Positions 1 to 8,560 of a stretch of DNA of 64,000 nucleotides are shown piece after piece. Position 1 is the first letter of the stretch. Each line of letters opens with the position of its first letter. The stretch is from Gemmatimonadota bacterium. Its GTDB lineage: Bacteria > Gemmatimonadota > Gemmatimonadetes > Longimicrobiales > Gaopeijiaceae. The notes below the pieces were generated by a model that was not told the origin of the DNA, searched no databases, and was given only the letters and a program-made list of their open reading frames with translations. The stretch lies in assembly GCA_041390125.1 (NCBI GenBank), contig JAWKQN010000020.1, positions 20,395-84,394 of the forward strand. The letters are read 5' to 3'. The position numbers were made by a program, and so were the translations under genes.

Positions 1-240
1 GCGGATTCGCACCTGGAGGCAACGGTCCTGAAGGTCCGACGGGTGGGGGAGAGGGCAGCGGTGGGTGAGCTCGAGTTCCGTCTGGTCGGCTACACCCGTC
101 TTCCGCCCGGGGTCGAGGAGACCGAACCGGGCGAGTTGCGGACCCGGCTGATCACGGTGCTCGAGTACCGCGACGGACGATGGCAGGTCGTGGCCGCTCA
201 GAACACGGCCATCCACCCTGCGGCGGTCGCGAGCCCATAG
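1..240 (+). CDS. SnoaL-like (DUF4440, SgcJ/EcaC-type) protein, C-terminal part
   Basis: The frame is open from the first base to the TAG at 238-240, so the gene starts upstream of the window. The 79 visible residues end in a strand pattern (ITVLEYRDGRWQVVAAQNT) typical of the last strands of DUF4440/SnoaL-fold proteins of the SgcJ/EcaC type. These are small cone-shaped alpha+beta barrels that often bind or turn over small ligands. The substrate cannot be read from this fragment. The call rests on the terminal motif only. Confidence 0.6.
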   Translation, partial: ADSHLEATVLKVRRVGERAAVGELEFRLVGYTRLPPGVEETEPGELRTRLITVLEYRDGRWQVVAAQNTAIHPAAVASP

Positions 241-403
241 GCCGGGATCCCGCATCGTCCACGGTGCGATCGGAGGGCCGGCTGGACGTGGCGGCTTGCG
301 GGGCGTGTCGCCCGGGCAACACAAGCCTGAGGGCCTGGCGGGGATCGAACGCCCGACTACCTCAAACCAGCACCGAATGCCTGAGCGGAGGACGCACAGC
401 GAC

Positions 404-694
404 ATGACGATCCCCGTCCACACGTGTGAGTTCGAAGCCACGCTCTTCCGCGTTCCAGGGAAGGGCGGGTGGGTCTTCGCACCGGTGCCCGGCGAGCACG
501 CGCCACGATCCTCGCTGGCGTGGGGACGCACGCCGGTCCGAGCGATGGTCGACGGCGCCGCCTGGGACACCAGTGTGTGGCGGGAGAAGTCCGGCCGTGT
601 CCTGCTGCCGGTACCCAAGGGCATCCGCGGGTCCAAGGACGACGGCGACGTGGTCGCCGTCGTGCTGCAGTACAGCGTCGTCTACGGCATGTAG
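404..694 (+). CDS. DUF1905 domain protein
   Basis: This is a 96-residue protein matching the whole DUF1905 fold: an FEATLFRVPGKGGWVFAPV opening, a central VRAMVDGAAWDTSVW strand pair and a GRVLLPVPKGIR segment. DUF1905 proteins are small beta-barrel proteins of unknown function, often found alone or fused to YdeI/OmpD-associated domains. The ATG at 404 is chosen over an in-frame upstream start at 296 because a GGAGGA sits at 387-392 and the extra N-terminus has no family similarity. It stands alone, converging on the cation-efflux gene. Confidence 0.75.
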   Translation: MTIPVHTCEFEATLFRVPGKGGWVFAPVPGEHAPRSSLAWGRTPVRAMVDGAAWDTSVWREKSGRVLLPVPKGIRGSKDDGDVVAVVLQYSVVYGM

Positions 695-762
695 GTCCGG
701 CGGCGGGAGGAACGCCATGAGCGCCGGCCGCGTCAGCCGTGCGAGGACCCTTCCCGCAGCCC

Positions 763-1737
763 CTACGGCACAGCGCCGTCCTCCCGCCCGACCGTCGACA
801 TGCGGGATCCGGTCGTGACTTCCGCAGTTCCCTCCACCGCCAGGTCCGGCTCGATCAGGATCCGCGCGATCCGGGCGTCCGCGGCGCGCAGGCGCTCCTC
901 CAACCGGTCGACCACGAACGCGACGGCCTCCTGGTCGGGCCCGACCCGGAAGCGCACGTCCAGCGCGAGCAGCACCTCCGCGGGGCCGAGGTACACGCCG
1001 CGGATCCGCACCACGCGTTCGACGGCGGGATCGTTCTCACAGACCGACCGGACCGTCTCCACCAGGCGCTCGTCCACGGACTCGCCGACCAACAGGCTCC
1101 GGGTCTCGATCGCGAGGAACACGGCCACGCCCGCGAGGATGCAACCGATGACGATGGAGGAGGCGGCGTCCAGCATCGGCAGGTCGAGCAGGCGCGCGAA
1201 GAAGATCCCGGCGAACGCGATGACGACGCCCAGCAGGGCCGCGAAGTCCTCGGCGATCGGGACGAACACCCTGGGGTCGCTGCTCGCCCGCAGACGGCGG
1301 AGGAAGGAGCCGTCGGCGCTGCTGCCACCCAGCTCCTTGAGCGCGACGCGGAGGGCGATCAGCTCGACCACGAACGCCACCCCCAGGACGGAGTAGGTCC
1401 AGAGCGGATCGCTCGGTACCACGGGATGGTCCAGGTGCGCGATCCCTTCGTAGATGCTCAGCCCGCCGCCCAGGCCGAACAGGATCATCGCGACGATGAG
1501 GCTCCAGAAGTAGAGCTCCGGGCCGTATCCGAACGGGTGGGTCCGATCGGGCGGGCGCCGGCTCCTGCGGTCCCCGAAGAGCAGCAGGGCCTGGTTCCCA
1601 CTGTCCGCCACGGAATGGATGCCCTCGGAGAGCATCGCCGAGCTACCCGTGACGGCGGCCGCGATGAACTTGGCCACTGCGATGATCGCGTTCGCGATCA
1701 GGGCCGCGACCACGGCCCGCGTGCCACCCTTCGCCAT
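763..1737 (-). CDS. Cation diffusion facilitator (CDF) family transporter
   Basis: A 324-residue inner-membrane protein. The first helices (VVAALIANAIIAVAKFIAAA) run into the family signature SEGIHSVADSGNQ, which carries the metal-site His and Asp of the CDF transport site. Further hydrophobic spans follow (SLIVAMILFGLGGGLSIYEG, YSVLGVAFVVELIALRVALK, LLGVVIAFAGIFFARL, SIVIGCILAGVAVFLAI). The C-terminal third is the cytoplasmic ferredoxin-like domain. CDF proteins export divalent metals by proton antiport; the metal is not readable here. The ATG at 1735-1737 gives the normal short N-terminus. The reading frame is open further upstream, but that stretch is Arg/Pro-rich and looks non-coding. Confidence 0.9.
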   Translation of the reverse strand: MAKGGTRAVVAALIANAIIAVAKFIAAAVTGSSAMLSEGIHSVADSGNQALLLFGDRRSRRPPDRTHPFGYGPELYFWSLIVAMILFGLGGGLSIYEGIAHLDHPVVPSDPLWTYSVLGVAFVVELIALRVALKELGGSSADGSFLRRLRASSDPRVFVPIAEDFAALLGVVIAFAGIFFARLLDLPMLDAASSIVIGCILAGVAVFLAIETRSLLVGESVDERLVETVRSVCENDPAVERVVRIRGVYLGPAEVLLALDVRFRVGPDQEAVAFVVDRLEERLRAADARIARILIEPDLAVEGTAEVTTGSRMSTVGREDGAVP

Positions 1738-2059
1738 GAGTCGATCTCCGACTGTGTGAGGAAGGGGGACGACGAGGGGGCGCCGCACGGCTCCGTGCTC
1801 ACCTCGCGAGCGGCTGCTACGCGTCTGCACGTCGACCGTGGGCAAAGGCCCCGAACCATGGTAGCGCCTCACCACGTGCCTTGGAAGCTCGGACACCTCG
1901 GTTGGAAGCCCCGGACCCTGGCGGGGAGGAACCGTGCGGCGTAGCGTGGACCTATGGCAGCATGCAGCGCCAGGGCGGGCGCCCGCGTGCGCATCGTAGG
2001 AGCGGCGTCGTCCCGGCTGGGATGCGCGGCCACGCACACGTGGAGAGCTCGCCGGAGCG
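1738..2059. other. Intergenic region between divergent genes
   Basis: These 322 bases separate the leftward CDF gene from the rightward methyltransferase gene and must hold both promoters. I see no clear sigma-70 hexamers, no long inverted repeat and no RNA gene. Open frames crossing it are Arg/Ala/Pro-rich by-products of base composition. Confidence 0.5.
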
Positions 2060-2785
2060 ATGATCTACGGGACCGATCTGGCCCACGTGCATCACGTCGG
2101 GTTCGGCGACGTGGCCCGAGCGGCGGCAGGTGTGCTCGCGAGCGAGCTCCGCAAGGCGGACCTCCCATCGCGGCGGGTGGTGGATCTGGGCTGCGGATCC
2201 GGTATCCTGGCGGCAGCGCTCCTCGACAGCGGCTTCGCGGCCGTCGGCGTGGACATCTCCCCCTCGATGATCGCCGAGGCGAGACGGCAGGCGCCGGAGG
2301 CCACGTTCCACCTCGCGTCCCTGCACGAGTTCGCCATCCCGGAGTGCGCCGCGGTGAGCGCCGTGGGTGAAGCGCTCTCGTACCTCGACCCGGGAAAGGA
2401 CGCCGTGGACCTGGTGCCTCTGCTCGGCCGGGCAGGGCAGGCGATCGTTCCCGGAGGTCTCCTCCTCTTCGACGTCATCGAGAGCACCCGTACCGACCCC
2501 ATGTCCTACCTAACCACGCAGTCCGGCCCGGACTGGGAGGTCACGGCGGAGGTCGGCGAGGATCTGGCCAGAGGGATCATCACACGTGCGATCACCACGC
2601 GCCGCAGCGCCGATCAGGCGACGCGGGCCACCCGGGAGGTGCACCGGGTCCAGACGTTCCGGCGCGAGGACCTCGAGCGCACGCTCGATGGCCTGGGATT
2701 CGAGGTCGAGATCCGGCAAGCCTACGGCGATGTGCCGCTCCCGCCGAGGCGGATCTGCGTGCTGGCGAGGAAACCGACGAGGTGA
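2060..2785 (+). CDS. Class I SAM-dependent methyltransferase
   Basis: A 241-residue cytosolic protein with the glycine-rich SAM site VVDLGCGSGILAAALL (about residues 34-49), followed by the acidic ribose-binding strand end in FAAVGVDISPSMI. It then has an SAVGEALSYLD segment in the position of motif II. The C-terminal half (REVHRVQTFRREDLERTLDGLGFEVEI) resembles the cap region of methyltransferase type 11/25 proteins. The substrate is unknown. The gene is monocistronic or leads into the VOC gene 125 bases downstream. Confidence 0.85.
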   Translation: MIYGTDLAHVHHVGFGDVARAAAGVLASELRKADLPSRRVVDLGCGSGILAAALLDSGFAAVGVDISPSMIAEARRQAPEATFHLASLHEFAIPECAAVSAVGEALSYLDPGKDAVDLVPLLGRAGQAIVPGGLLLFDVIESTRTDPMSYLTTQSGPDWEVTAEVGEDLARGIITRAITTRRSADQATRATREVHRVQTFRREDLERTLDGLGFEVEIRQAYGDVPLPPRRICVLARKPTR

Positions 2786-2909
2786 TCCTGTATCCAGGCG
2801 CTACGGGTGGGCGGATGCGCAACGGGATCTCCTCGGGCCGCTCGCCATCGTTCCGGATGCGACCCGCCTCCGGCACCGAAGACCATCCCCTGCAATGGAG
2901 GACCGGACC

Positions 2910-3320
2910 ATGCATCTCGATCTCGTAGCCGTGGTGGTTCGGGACTACGACGAAGCCATCGCCTTCTTCGTGGAGGCCCTGGGCTTCGATCTCGTGGAAG
3001 ACGCGCCGGCGACGACGAACGACGGGCGGGCAAAGCGATGGGTCGTGGTACGCCCGCCCGGGGGCGGCACCGGCCTCCTGTTGGCACGCGCGGACGGTGA
3101 GACGCAGACGAAGATCGTGGGGGAGCAGTTCGCCGGCCGGGTCGGTCTGTTCCTGCGGGTCGACGACTTCGATGCGAGTTTCAAGCGGATGAGCGCGGCG
3201 GGTGTGGAGTGGGTCTCGGCGCCGCGGATCGAGGCCTTTGGAAAGGTGGCCGTGTTCAAGGACGTGTCGGGGAACAGATGGGATCTCGTGGGTCCCGCTG
3301 AAGGAGCTTCGGCGACGTGA
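2910..3320 (+). CDS. VOC family protein (glyoxalase/bleomycin resistance fold)
   Basis: A 136-residue protein with two beta-alpha-beta-beta-beta halves, opening LDLVAVVVRDYDEAIAFFVE and closing FKDVSGNRWDLVGP. This is the usual glyoxalase-like VOC layout in which a metal site forms between the halves. Members range from isomerases to antibiotic-binding proteins, and no specific activity can be assigned. The ATG at 2910 has GGAGG at 2897-2901 at good spacing. An in-frame ATG at 2895 would add five residues but lacks a ribosome site. Confidence 0.8.
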   Translation: MHLDLVAVVVRDYDEAIAFFVEALGFDLVEDAPATTNDGRAKRWVVVRPPGGGTGLLLARADGETQTKIVGEQFAGRVGLFLRVDDFDASFKRMSAAGVEWVSAPRIEAFGKVAVFKDVSGNRWDLVGPAEGASAT

Positions 3321-3335
3321 CAGAGAGGAGGCGGA

Positions 3336-3440
3336 GTGCCCTGCCCGCCCCTCGTGGTCCCGCTCGCAGCAGACCGCATCAAGGCCATTGCCTGGAGCGA
3401 AGCGGACCGGCGATTCTATCGCCTCCTCGAGTGTTGTTGA
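3336..3440 (+). CDS. Possible 34-residue peptide
   Basis: A GTG at 3336 follows a strong GAGGAGG stretch (3325-3332) and opens 34 codons ending at TGA 3438-3440, just before the RibD-like gene. The peptide is hydrophobic at the start and ends in Cys-Cys. I recognise no family. The ribosome site is better than that of many real genes here, but the spacing is short and the frame could be chance or a remnant of a degraded gene. Confidence 0.2.
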   Translation: MPCPPLVVPLAADRIKAIAWSEADRRFYRLLECC

Positions 3441-3461
3441 CCCAAGGCGGGAGGCGGGACC

Positions 3462-4019
3462 GTGCAACCTCTGCGGTACGGCATCAACGTCACGCTGGAC
3501 GGCTGCTGCGACCACCGGGCCGGCATCGCCGACGAGGAGCTGCACCGGTATTGGGCCGCGAGCCTGACGCGGGCAGACGCCCTTCTCTACGGCCGGGTGA
3601 CCTACGAGATGATGGAGGGCGCCTGGCGGTCCGATCCGGACACGGGCGCCCTGCCGGACTGGATGGAGCCCTGGATGGAGCCATTCGCCCGGACCATCGA
3701 CGCGGCCCGGAAGTACGTCGTGTCCAGCACGCTGGAACGGGTCGACTGGAACGCGGAGCTGGTGCGCGGCGATCTCGCGGACGCCGTCCGGGAGCTCAAG
3801 CGGCAACCCGGCCGGGGCATTGCCACCGGTGGCGTGCAACTCCCGCTGCTGCTGGCCGAGCTGGGATTGATCGACGAGTACGAGTTCGTCGTGATCCCCA
3901 GACTGGCGGGGCACGGTCCCACGCTTCTCGCTGGACTCTCCCAGCATGTCGACCTCCGGCTGGTGGAGCGGAAGGAGCTTGACTCGGGTGCGGTTGCACT
4001 GCGGTACGTACCGCGCTGA
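3462..4019 (+). CDS. Dihydrofolate reductase family protein (RibD C-terminal domain)
   Basis: A 185-residue protein with the RibD-C/DHFR-like fold. It has MQPLRYGINVTLDGCCDHR at the N-terminus, LLYGRVTYEMMEGAW (the usual nucleotide-binding GR-TYE motif) near residue 45 and RGIATGGVQLPLLLAELGLIDEYEF at about 120-145. Stand-alone members are presumed NAD(P)H-dependent reductases of unknown substrate and are common as accessory genes in soil bacteria. The start is GTG 3462 with GGGAGG upstream. Nothing nearby belongs to the riboflavin or folate pathways, so a role in them is unlikely. Confidence 0.8.
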   Translation: MQPLRYGINVTLDGCCDHRAGIADEELHRYWAASLTRADALLYGRVTYEMMEGAWRSDPDTGALPDWMEPWMEPFARTIDAARKYVVSSTLERVDWNAELVRGDLADAVRELKRQPGRGIATGGVQLPLLLAELGLIDEYEFVVIPRLAGHGPTLLAGLSQHVDLRLVERKELDSGAVALRYVPR

Positions 4020-4043
4020 GGCGGACCGCGTCGGGAGGTCTCC

Positions 4044-4223
4044 GTGAGCCTCAGCCGCCTGGCCCTCGCAGCCGTGACAGGACTGACCGCGGCCGCCGTG
4101 CTCGGCTGCAGCGAACAGCGCGAGTCAGGAGACGAAGCCCGGTCCGCTCACGACAGCGCCGGGGTCGCGATCGTTGAGAACGGCTTCGTGGACCGGGCTC
4201 CCGCGTGGACCCTCGGACCTGGT
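4044..4223 (+). pseudogene. N-terminal remnant of a beta-propeller lipoprotein
   Basis: A GTG at 4044 behind GGGAGG opens a lipoprotein signal (LAAVTGLTAAAVLGC, lipobox Cys at residue 22). It continues through DSAGVAIVENGF and WTLGP, the standard opening of six-bladed beta-propeller lipoproteins in this lineage. After about residue 60 the frame stays open but turns into Arg/Pro/Gly-rich sequence with no propeller blades. The bases to 4344 instead encode, in another frame, a hydrophobic stretch (NTLASVILFVWYQERRDA). I read this as a deletion product: the head of one propeller gene left beside the intact gene at 4345. Confidence 0.5.
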
Positions 4224-4344
4224 CGCACACGACTTGTGGAACACGCTCGCGTCGGTGATCCTCTTCGTGTGGTACCAGGAACGCCGCGACGCCTCCCGGG
4301 CGCGGCAGCAGAGCGTTCCCGCATCCAGGGCGAGGAAGGTCACC

Positions 4345-5502
4345 ATGCACCAAACGCAGCGTACGAGCCGTGCCGCGTCGCCCGGGCGGCCAGGGTGGTG
4401 GCTGGTCGCCATCCTGCTCGCGCCGCAGGCCGCGCGTGCGCAGACGCCGGCCGAGTGGCGGTTGGCACCCCCGGTGTTCGAGGTGGGAGGCGTCGCCGCC
4501 GGACCGGAGGCGGAGTTCGCCAACCTCGGCGGTGTGACGCTGCTCGACAACGGGAACGTGGTGATCGCCGATCGCGTCGACCCGTTCCTGAAGGTGTTCG
4601 ATCCCACAGGCAGGCACCTTCGCGATCTCGCCCACAAGGGGGAGGGACCCGGCGAATACCAGTATGTCCTGTCCCTCGACTGGTGCGCTCCCGGGGAGCT
4701 GTCGGTCTTCGACGTCGATCGACGCATCCACCGCTACACGGGGGACATGGAGCTCGTCGGGACCCGATCCGTCACGCTGGAGGCGATTCCGGGCGGCGCC
4801 GCCTACCAGCAGGACTGCCACCCGAACGGCTACCACGTGGTCACGGGTTGGGGAGATCTGCAGCGTCAGTTCAAGGTCGGCCTCTACGAGGCCACGGCTC
4901 CCGTGGTGCTCCTCCGGGATCAGGTCGTCGTGAAGGACTTCGGCGAGCGCTTGAGCAGCCAGCGCCTCGGGCTGGTCGGATCGGACGGTGCACCCACAGG
5001 CAGTGCACCCCACCCGTTCGGACGCGCCACGGTGGTGGCGCTCGGGAGCGAGAAGGTCTACCTCGGGGACGCGCGCGACTACGCCATCGAGGTCTATGAC
5101 CTGTCCGGTGGCGCGTTGCCTCCGATCGTCTGGGACGGGCCTCCGCTGCGGTACGATCGCGCCCTCGTCGACCGACTCGCCGAGCAGGCGATCGCGGCGG
5201 CTCCGGAGCGGTCTCGGGCCCGTTTGCGGCGCTCGTACCGGGAGCTGCCCGATCTGGATCGGCTGCCGGCCTACGACCGCATCCTCGTCTCCGACGAGGA
5301 CGAGGTGTGGGTCCGGCAGTTCGTGCGACCCGACGCGGTCGGCGAGGACTGGATGGTGTTCGACGCCGCGCACGCGCTCGTGGGCCGGCTGCGGCTGCCT
5401 CCGCGGTCCACGTTGTGGGAGGTACGGGAAGGCAACGCCGTCTATTCGATCCTGGACGAGTTCGATGTCCCCGTGGTCAGGGTCAGCCGCATCGTGCGCT
5501 GA
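4345..5502 (+). CDS. Secreted six-bladed beta-propeller protein
   Basis: A 385-residue exported protein. A signal peptide (hydrophobic WWLVAILLAPQAARAQ, cleavage about residue 33) precedes blade motifs such as GGVTLLDNGNVVIADR and the GEGPGEYQ motif that marks the 6-bladed propeller (NHL/TolB-like) family. Such proteins are abundant in Gemmatimonadota and Bacteroidota, and their ligands are generally unknown. The ATG at 4345 has GAGGAAGG at 4332-4339. The frame is open upstream to 4174, but those codons belong to the damaged region in front. Confidence 0.75.
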   Translation: MHQTQRTSRAASPGRPGWWLVAILLAPQAARAQTPAEWRLAPPVFEVGGVAAGPEAEFANLGGVTLLDNGNVVIADRVDPFLKVFDPTGRHLRDLAHKGEGPGEYQYVLSLDWCAPGELSVFDVDRRIHRYTGDMELVGTRSVTLEAIPGGAAYQQDCHPNGYHVVTGWGDLQRQFKVGLYEATAPVVLLRDQVVVKDFGERLSSQRLGLVGSDGAPTGSAPHPFGRATVVALGSEKVYLGDARDYAIEVYDLSGGALPPIVWDGPPLRYDRALVDRLAEQAIAAAPERSRARLRRSYRELPDLDRLPAYDRILVSDEDEVWVRQFVRPDAVGEDWMVFDAAHALVGRLRLPPRSTLWEVREGNAVYSILDEFDVPVVRVSRIVR

Positions 5503-5523
5503 GCCGCGCCGGCGGGTGGCGCG

Positions 5524-6750
5524 TCAGCCCCCGGGCCGCGACCACTCCGACACGTCCCGCACGTGCCAGTCTCCGCCCCACCAGGGGGAGCCCCGGAGCA
5601 GCACGCGGGTGACGCTCGCGGGCATCGGCGTGAAGTACGAGCGGAAGTGCCCGGAGTCGAGGTGCGCGGGGTCGTGCGGTTGCAGCGTCGCCGGCACCCA
5701 GGAGCCACCGCCATCGAAGCTCAGCTCCAGACCCTCGCCGATCCCGGCGAAGCGTAGGCGGGAGCCGGCGCGGCTCGCCAGTTCGAGCGTGACCTCGGCA
5801 CGCGCAGGCCCGAACCACCGTTCGGTGGCGCGGTTGATCCGGAAGGGCCGGGCCGGATCGATGACGATGTCATCCCAATGCCAGGTGTTCGGGGCGCAGC
5901 CTTCGGGCAGGGAGCAGTCCTTGCGCGGCGTGTACGAGTGGTGCCCGAACTGCACCACGCCCTCCGTCCACGCCAGGGGAGCGATGTCCGTGTCGATCCA
6001 CCAGAAGTCGTACTCCGGCATCCCGAACCGGACGTGATCGCGCGACAGCTCCAGCACGAAGAGATCCCGACGCATGGCGCTGGGCTCCAGGAACTCGTCG
6101 TACCCTACCCACCACGTGCTTGGGATCTCCTCGGGGATGCCGTTCCGGAACAGGGTGGCCGTGAATGCGTTGCGGGACCCGTCGAGCCGCAGGGAGAGGC
6201 CGTTGCGGGGCTCCCCCGACAGCGACGGCAGCCAGCTCTCCAACGCCAGCTGCAGGTGCTCGTCGTAGGGCGAGATCCACAGGTCGATCCAATCCCGCAT
6301 GGAACGGCGCAGCAGCGAGACCCGGAACTCGACCCGCGCCTTGCCCTGTTCGAAGACCACCGTGTGGTCCGGCGTCAGGTAGACGAGCCCGTAGCCCGAG
6401 GCGTTGAGGGCGGTCATGACGTGGTTGCGGCACTGATAGACGGCGTCCCCATAATCGGACACCGCATGGGTGGCCGGGGGTGGCTCGCAGCCCGGACCGT
6501 GATCCGCATCCAGGGGCTCGAGTCCGTACCAGGTCTCTCGATCACGGGAGTGAACGGTCACGTCCCACCGGGTGGAGCGAAACGAGGCGGGGGCGGTGGG
6601 GTCGCCGTCGAAGGTCTCGCGGAACACGGTCGGTGCGACCGGGCCGGCGGGCATCCCGGATTCGGTGGGCGGGGGCTCGGTCGCTCCCCGGTCGCAGGCG
6701 ATCATCGAGGTCACCACGACCCACGCCGAGATCCCACGTCGGACGTCCAC
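5524..6750 (-). CDS. Lipoprotein with jelly-roll (GH16/LamG-like) body
   Basis: A 408-residue protein. GTG at 6748-6750, preceded on its strand by GTGGAGGG, starts a lipoprotein signal ending in TSMIAC. The body has alternating aromatic strands (FRETFDGDP, WDVTVHSRDRETWYG, VEFRVSLLRRSMRDWIDLWIS, NTWHWDDIVIDP) like the concanavalin-type sandwich of GH16 and laminin-G families. I see no clear GH16 E-x-D-x-x-E catalytic motif, so carbohydrate binding is more likely than hydrolysis. The final 100 residues form a second beta domain. The precise family is not recognised. Confidence 0.65.
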   Translation of the reverse strand: MDVRRGISAWVVVTSMIACDRGATEPPPTESGMPAGPVAPTVFRETFDGDPTAPASFRSTRWDVTVHSRDRETWYGLEPLDADHGPGCEPPPATHAVSDYGDAVYQCRNHVMTALNASGYGLVYLTPDHTVVFEQGKARVEFRVSLLRRSMRDWIDLWISPYDEHLQLALESWLPSLSGEPRNGLSLRLDGSRNAFTATLFRNGIPEEIPSTWWVGYDEFLEPSAMRRDLFVLELSRDHVRFGMPEYDFWWIDTDIAPLAWTEGVVQFGHHSYTPRKDCSLPEGCAPNTWHWDDIVIDPARPFRINRATERWFGPARAEVTLELASRAGSRLRFAGIGEGLELSFDGGGSWVPATLQPHDPAHLDSGHFRSYFTPMPASVTRVLLRGSPWWGGDWHVRDVSEWSRPGG

Positions 6751-7082
6751 GAACCCTCCACGTCTGATGTGCCGAACGGGTCCGGGGATCGAGCGCAACG
6801 GTCGTGCCGGATCCGGACGCCGCGGGGCCCGCTCCACATCCGGCGGGACCGGGTCCACGGGCTCTTGTGGCCATCCGCCTTCGGCGCCACTCTCTGCCCC
6901 TTGCTGGCCGGCCGGGCCCCGCGGGCTCGCGCGGCGCTCCCGCGGCGCCCGGCGAGCTCCGGAGTCCGGCCGGGAGCACGCGGTCATACACGGATCCCGG
7001 ACAGCGTATGCAGCAGCGGGCCAGGGCGACGGGCGCGTTCATCGGCTCCGCCGAAGCTCCATTCGTTGAGCCGGGCCGCGTG
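6751..7082. other. Intergenic region between divergent genes
   Basis: These 332 bases separate the leftward jelly-roll lipoprotein from the rightward P-loop protein. They are extremely G+C-rich and contain short GC inverted repeats (for example around 6818-6850). I could not identify a promoter hexamer pair, operator or RNA gene with confidence. Confidence 0.4.
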
Positions 7083-7610
7083 ATGCAGCGGATCCTCGTG
7101 ATCGGTCCGGGTGGTGCGGGCAAGACCTTCCTCTCAACGAGGCTCGGCGAGGTGCTGGGGCTGCCGGTGATCCATCTGGACGCCCTGTACTGGCACCCCG
7201 GATGGCGTGCGACGCCGCCAGCCGAATGGACCAGGGTCGTGGAGGAGGCCGCGGCCGAGGCCGCGTGGATCATGGACGGGAACTACGGCGGGACACTCGA
7301 GCGTCGGATCGCCCGGGCGGACACGATCGTGTTCCTGGATCTACCACGCCTGACCTGCGTTCGGCGGGTTCTCTGGAGACGGGTGCGATACGCGGGCCGC
7401 TCCCGACCCTCGCTTCCACCGGGCTGCACGGAGCGGATCCCCGCAGAGTTCCTGCGGTGGATCTGGACGTACGGCGAACGTCGGCGCCCGCAGATCCTCG
7501 CGCTGCTCGCACACGTGAGGAGAGAGAAGACGGTTGTGGTCCTGCGTACCCCACGTCAGGTGCGAGCATGGGTGAGACGCCTGGAGGCCAGGAACGCGGC
7601 CGCAGATTGA
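7083..7610 (+). CDS. P-loop NTPase, adenylate kinase/topology-modulation (FlaR)-like
   Basis: A 175-residue cytosolic protein beginning MQRILVIGPGGAGKTFLSTRL, with a Walker A motif GPGGAGKT at residues 8-15. It continues with LPVIHLDALYWHPGW and WIMDGNYGGTLERRI, a pattern typical of the adenylate-kinase-like proteins annotated as DNA topology modulation protein FlaR. IVFLDLPRLTCVRRVLWR supplies the Walker B-like strand and the basic lid. The family are presumed small-molecule kinases, and the topology name is historical. The ATG at 7083 gives the exact family N-terminus. Confidence 0.8.
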   Translation: MQRILVIGPGGAGKTFLSTRLGEVLGLPVIHLDALYWHPGWRATPPAEWTRVVEEAAAEAAWIMDGNYGGTLERRIARADTIVFLDLPRLTCVRRVLWRRVRYAGRSRPSLPPGCTERIPAEFLRWIWTYGERRRPQILALLAHVRREKTVVVLRTPRQVRAWVRRLEARNAAAD

Positions 7611-7672
7611 CGGAGCGGGAGACGTGCGAGTCTCCGGCGGCGAAGACACCGATACGACGGGAGGAGGGGAGG

Positions 7673-8497
7673 ATGGGGAGGTGCGGACGAGGGATGCGGA
7701 TGGCGGCGTGGGTGCTCCCGGTGGCGCTCGGAGCCTCGGCCACGAGGGGCGTGGGAGCGCAGGAGTGGACCTGGCCGGAACGAGCTCAGAACCTCACCGA
7801 GCTCCCGGCGAACTTCCCGCCCGAGCGCCTGAGCGCGGTCATGCGCGGGTTCTCGGCAGCACTGGGGGTACGCTGTACGCACTGCCACGTCGGGGAGGAG
7901 GGACAACCGCTCTCGACGTACGACTTCGTCTCGGACGCAAACCCGAACAAAGACCGAGCCCGCGCGATGTACCGCATGCTGGGTGTGGTGAACGATCACC
8001 TGCGCGACATCCCCCCGTCGGGTGAGCGGGTCAACATGTGGTGCCACACCTGTCACGCAGGGAAACCAAGGCCGCAGACCCTGGCGGAGGCGGTCCTCGA
8101 GCAGAGCGATCCCCGGGATCCGGAGGCGACGATCGCGTTCTTCCTGGATCTGCGCCAGCGCTACTTCGGCACCGCCGCGTACGACTTCACAGCGACGAGC
8201 GTAGACGAGTTGGCCTCCTCACTGGCGAATCAAGGCGACACGGTGGCGGCACAGGCGATCGTCGAGCACAATGCGCAGGCCTGGCCGAACGATGCACGGG
8301 CGCTCGAGCGTGCGGGCGACCTGTGGGAGACCAGGGGAGATCGGGCGCGAGCCCTGGACCACTTCGAGCGTGCGCTGAACCTGCTTCCAGGCTCACCACG
8401 CCTTGCGGAGAAGGTCCGCCGCCTCCGGTTGCCTGGAGGCATGACGTACGCTCGGACCCTCCACGAGCGGTCTACCTCTGTCATCAAGCGACGGTGA
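7673..8497 (+). CDS. Di-haem c-type cytochrome with TPR-like tail
   Basis: A 274-residue periplasmic protein. A signal peptide ends near residue 30. Two c-type haem sites follow, CTHCH at residues 68-72 (context AALGVRCTHCHVG) and CHTCH at 124-128. The spacing and surrounding residues match the small cytochromes related to the photosynthetic reaction-centre cytochrome subunit that are frequent in Acidobacteria and Gemmatimonadota. After residue 175, helical pairs (ALERAGDLWETRGDRARALDHFERALNLLP) form a tetratricopeptide-like tail. The start at 7673 has a strong GGAGG a few bases upstream. A role in periplasmic electron transfer is inferred; the partner is unknown. Confidence 0.8.
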   Translation: MGRCGRGMRMAAWVLPVALGASATRGVGAQEWTWPERAQNLTELPANFPPERLSAVMRGFSAALGVRCTHCHVGEEGQPLSTYDFVSDANPNKDRARAMYRMLGVVNDHLRDIPPSGERVNMWCHTCHAGKPRPQTLAEAVLEQSDPRDPEATIAFFLDLRQRYFGTAAYDFTATSVDELASSLANQGDTVAAQAIVEHNAQAWPNDARALERAGDLWETRGDRARALDHFERALNLLPGSPRLAEKVRRLRLPGGMTYARTLHERSTSVIKRR

Positions 8498-8560
8498 AGC
8501 GATGAGACGCATCTGGCCCATCATCGGGGATGCCGATGCGGCCCGGATCGAGAGAGCGAC

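Noticed and set aside
330..385. Sequence resembling the 3-prime half of a minus-strand tRNA (GATCGAAC loop in a CGGGG/GCCCG stem)
   Set aside because: Only four of five T-stem pairs form, the loop lacks one base of the usual pattern, and there is no acceptor or anticodon arm. Chance or an old remnant at best.
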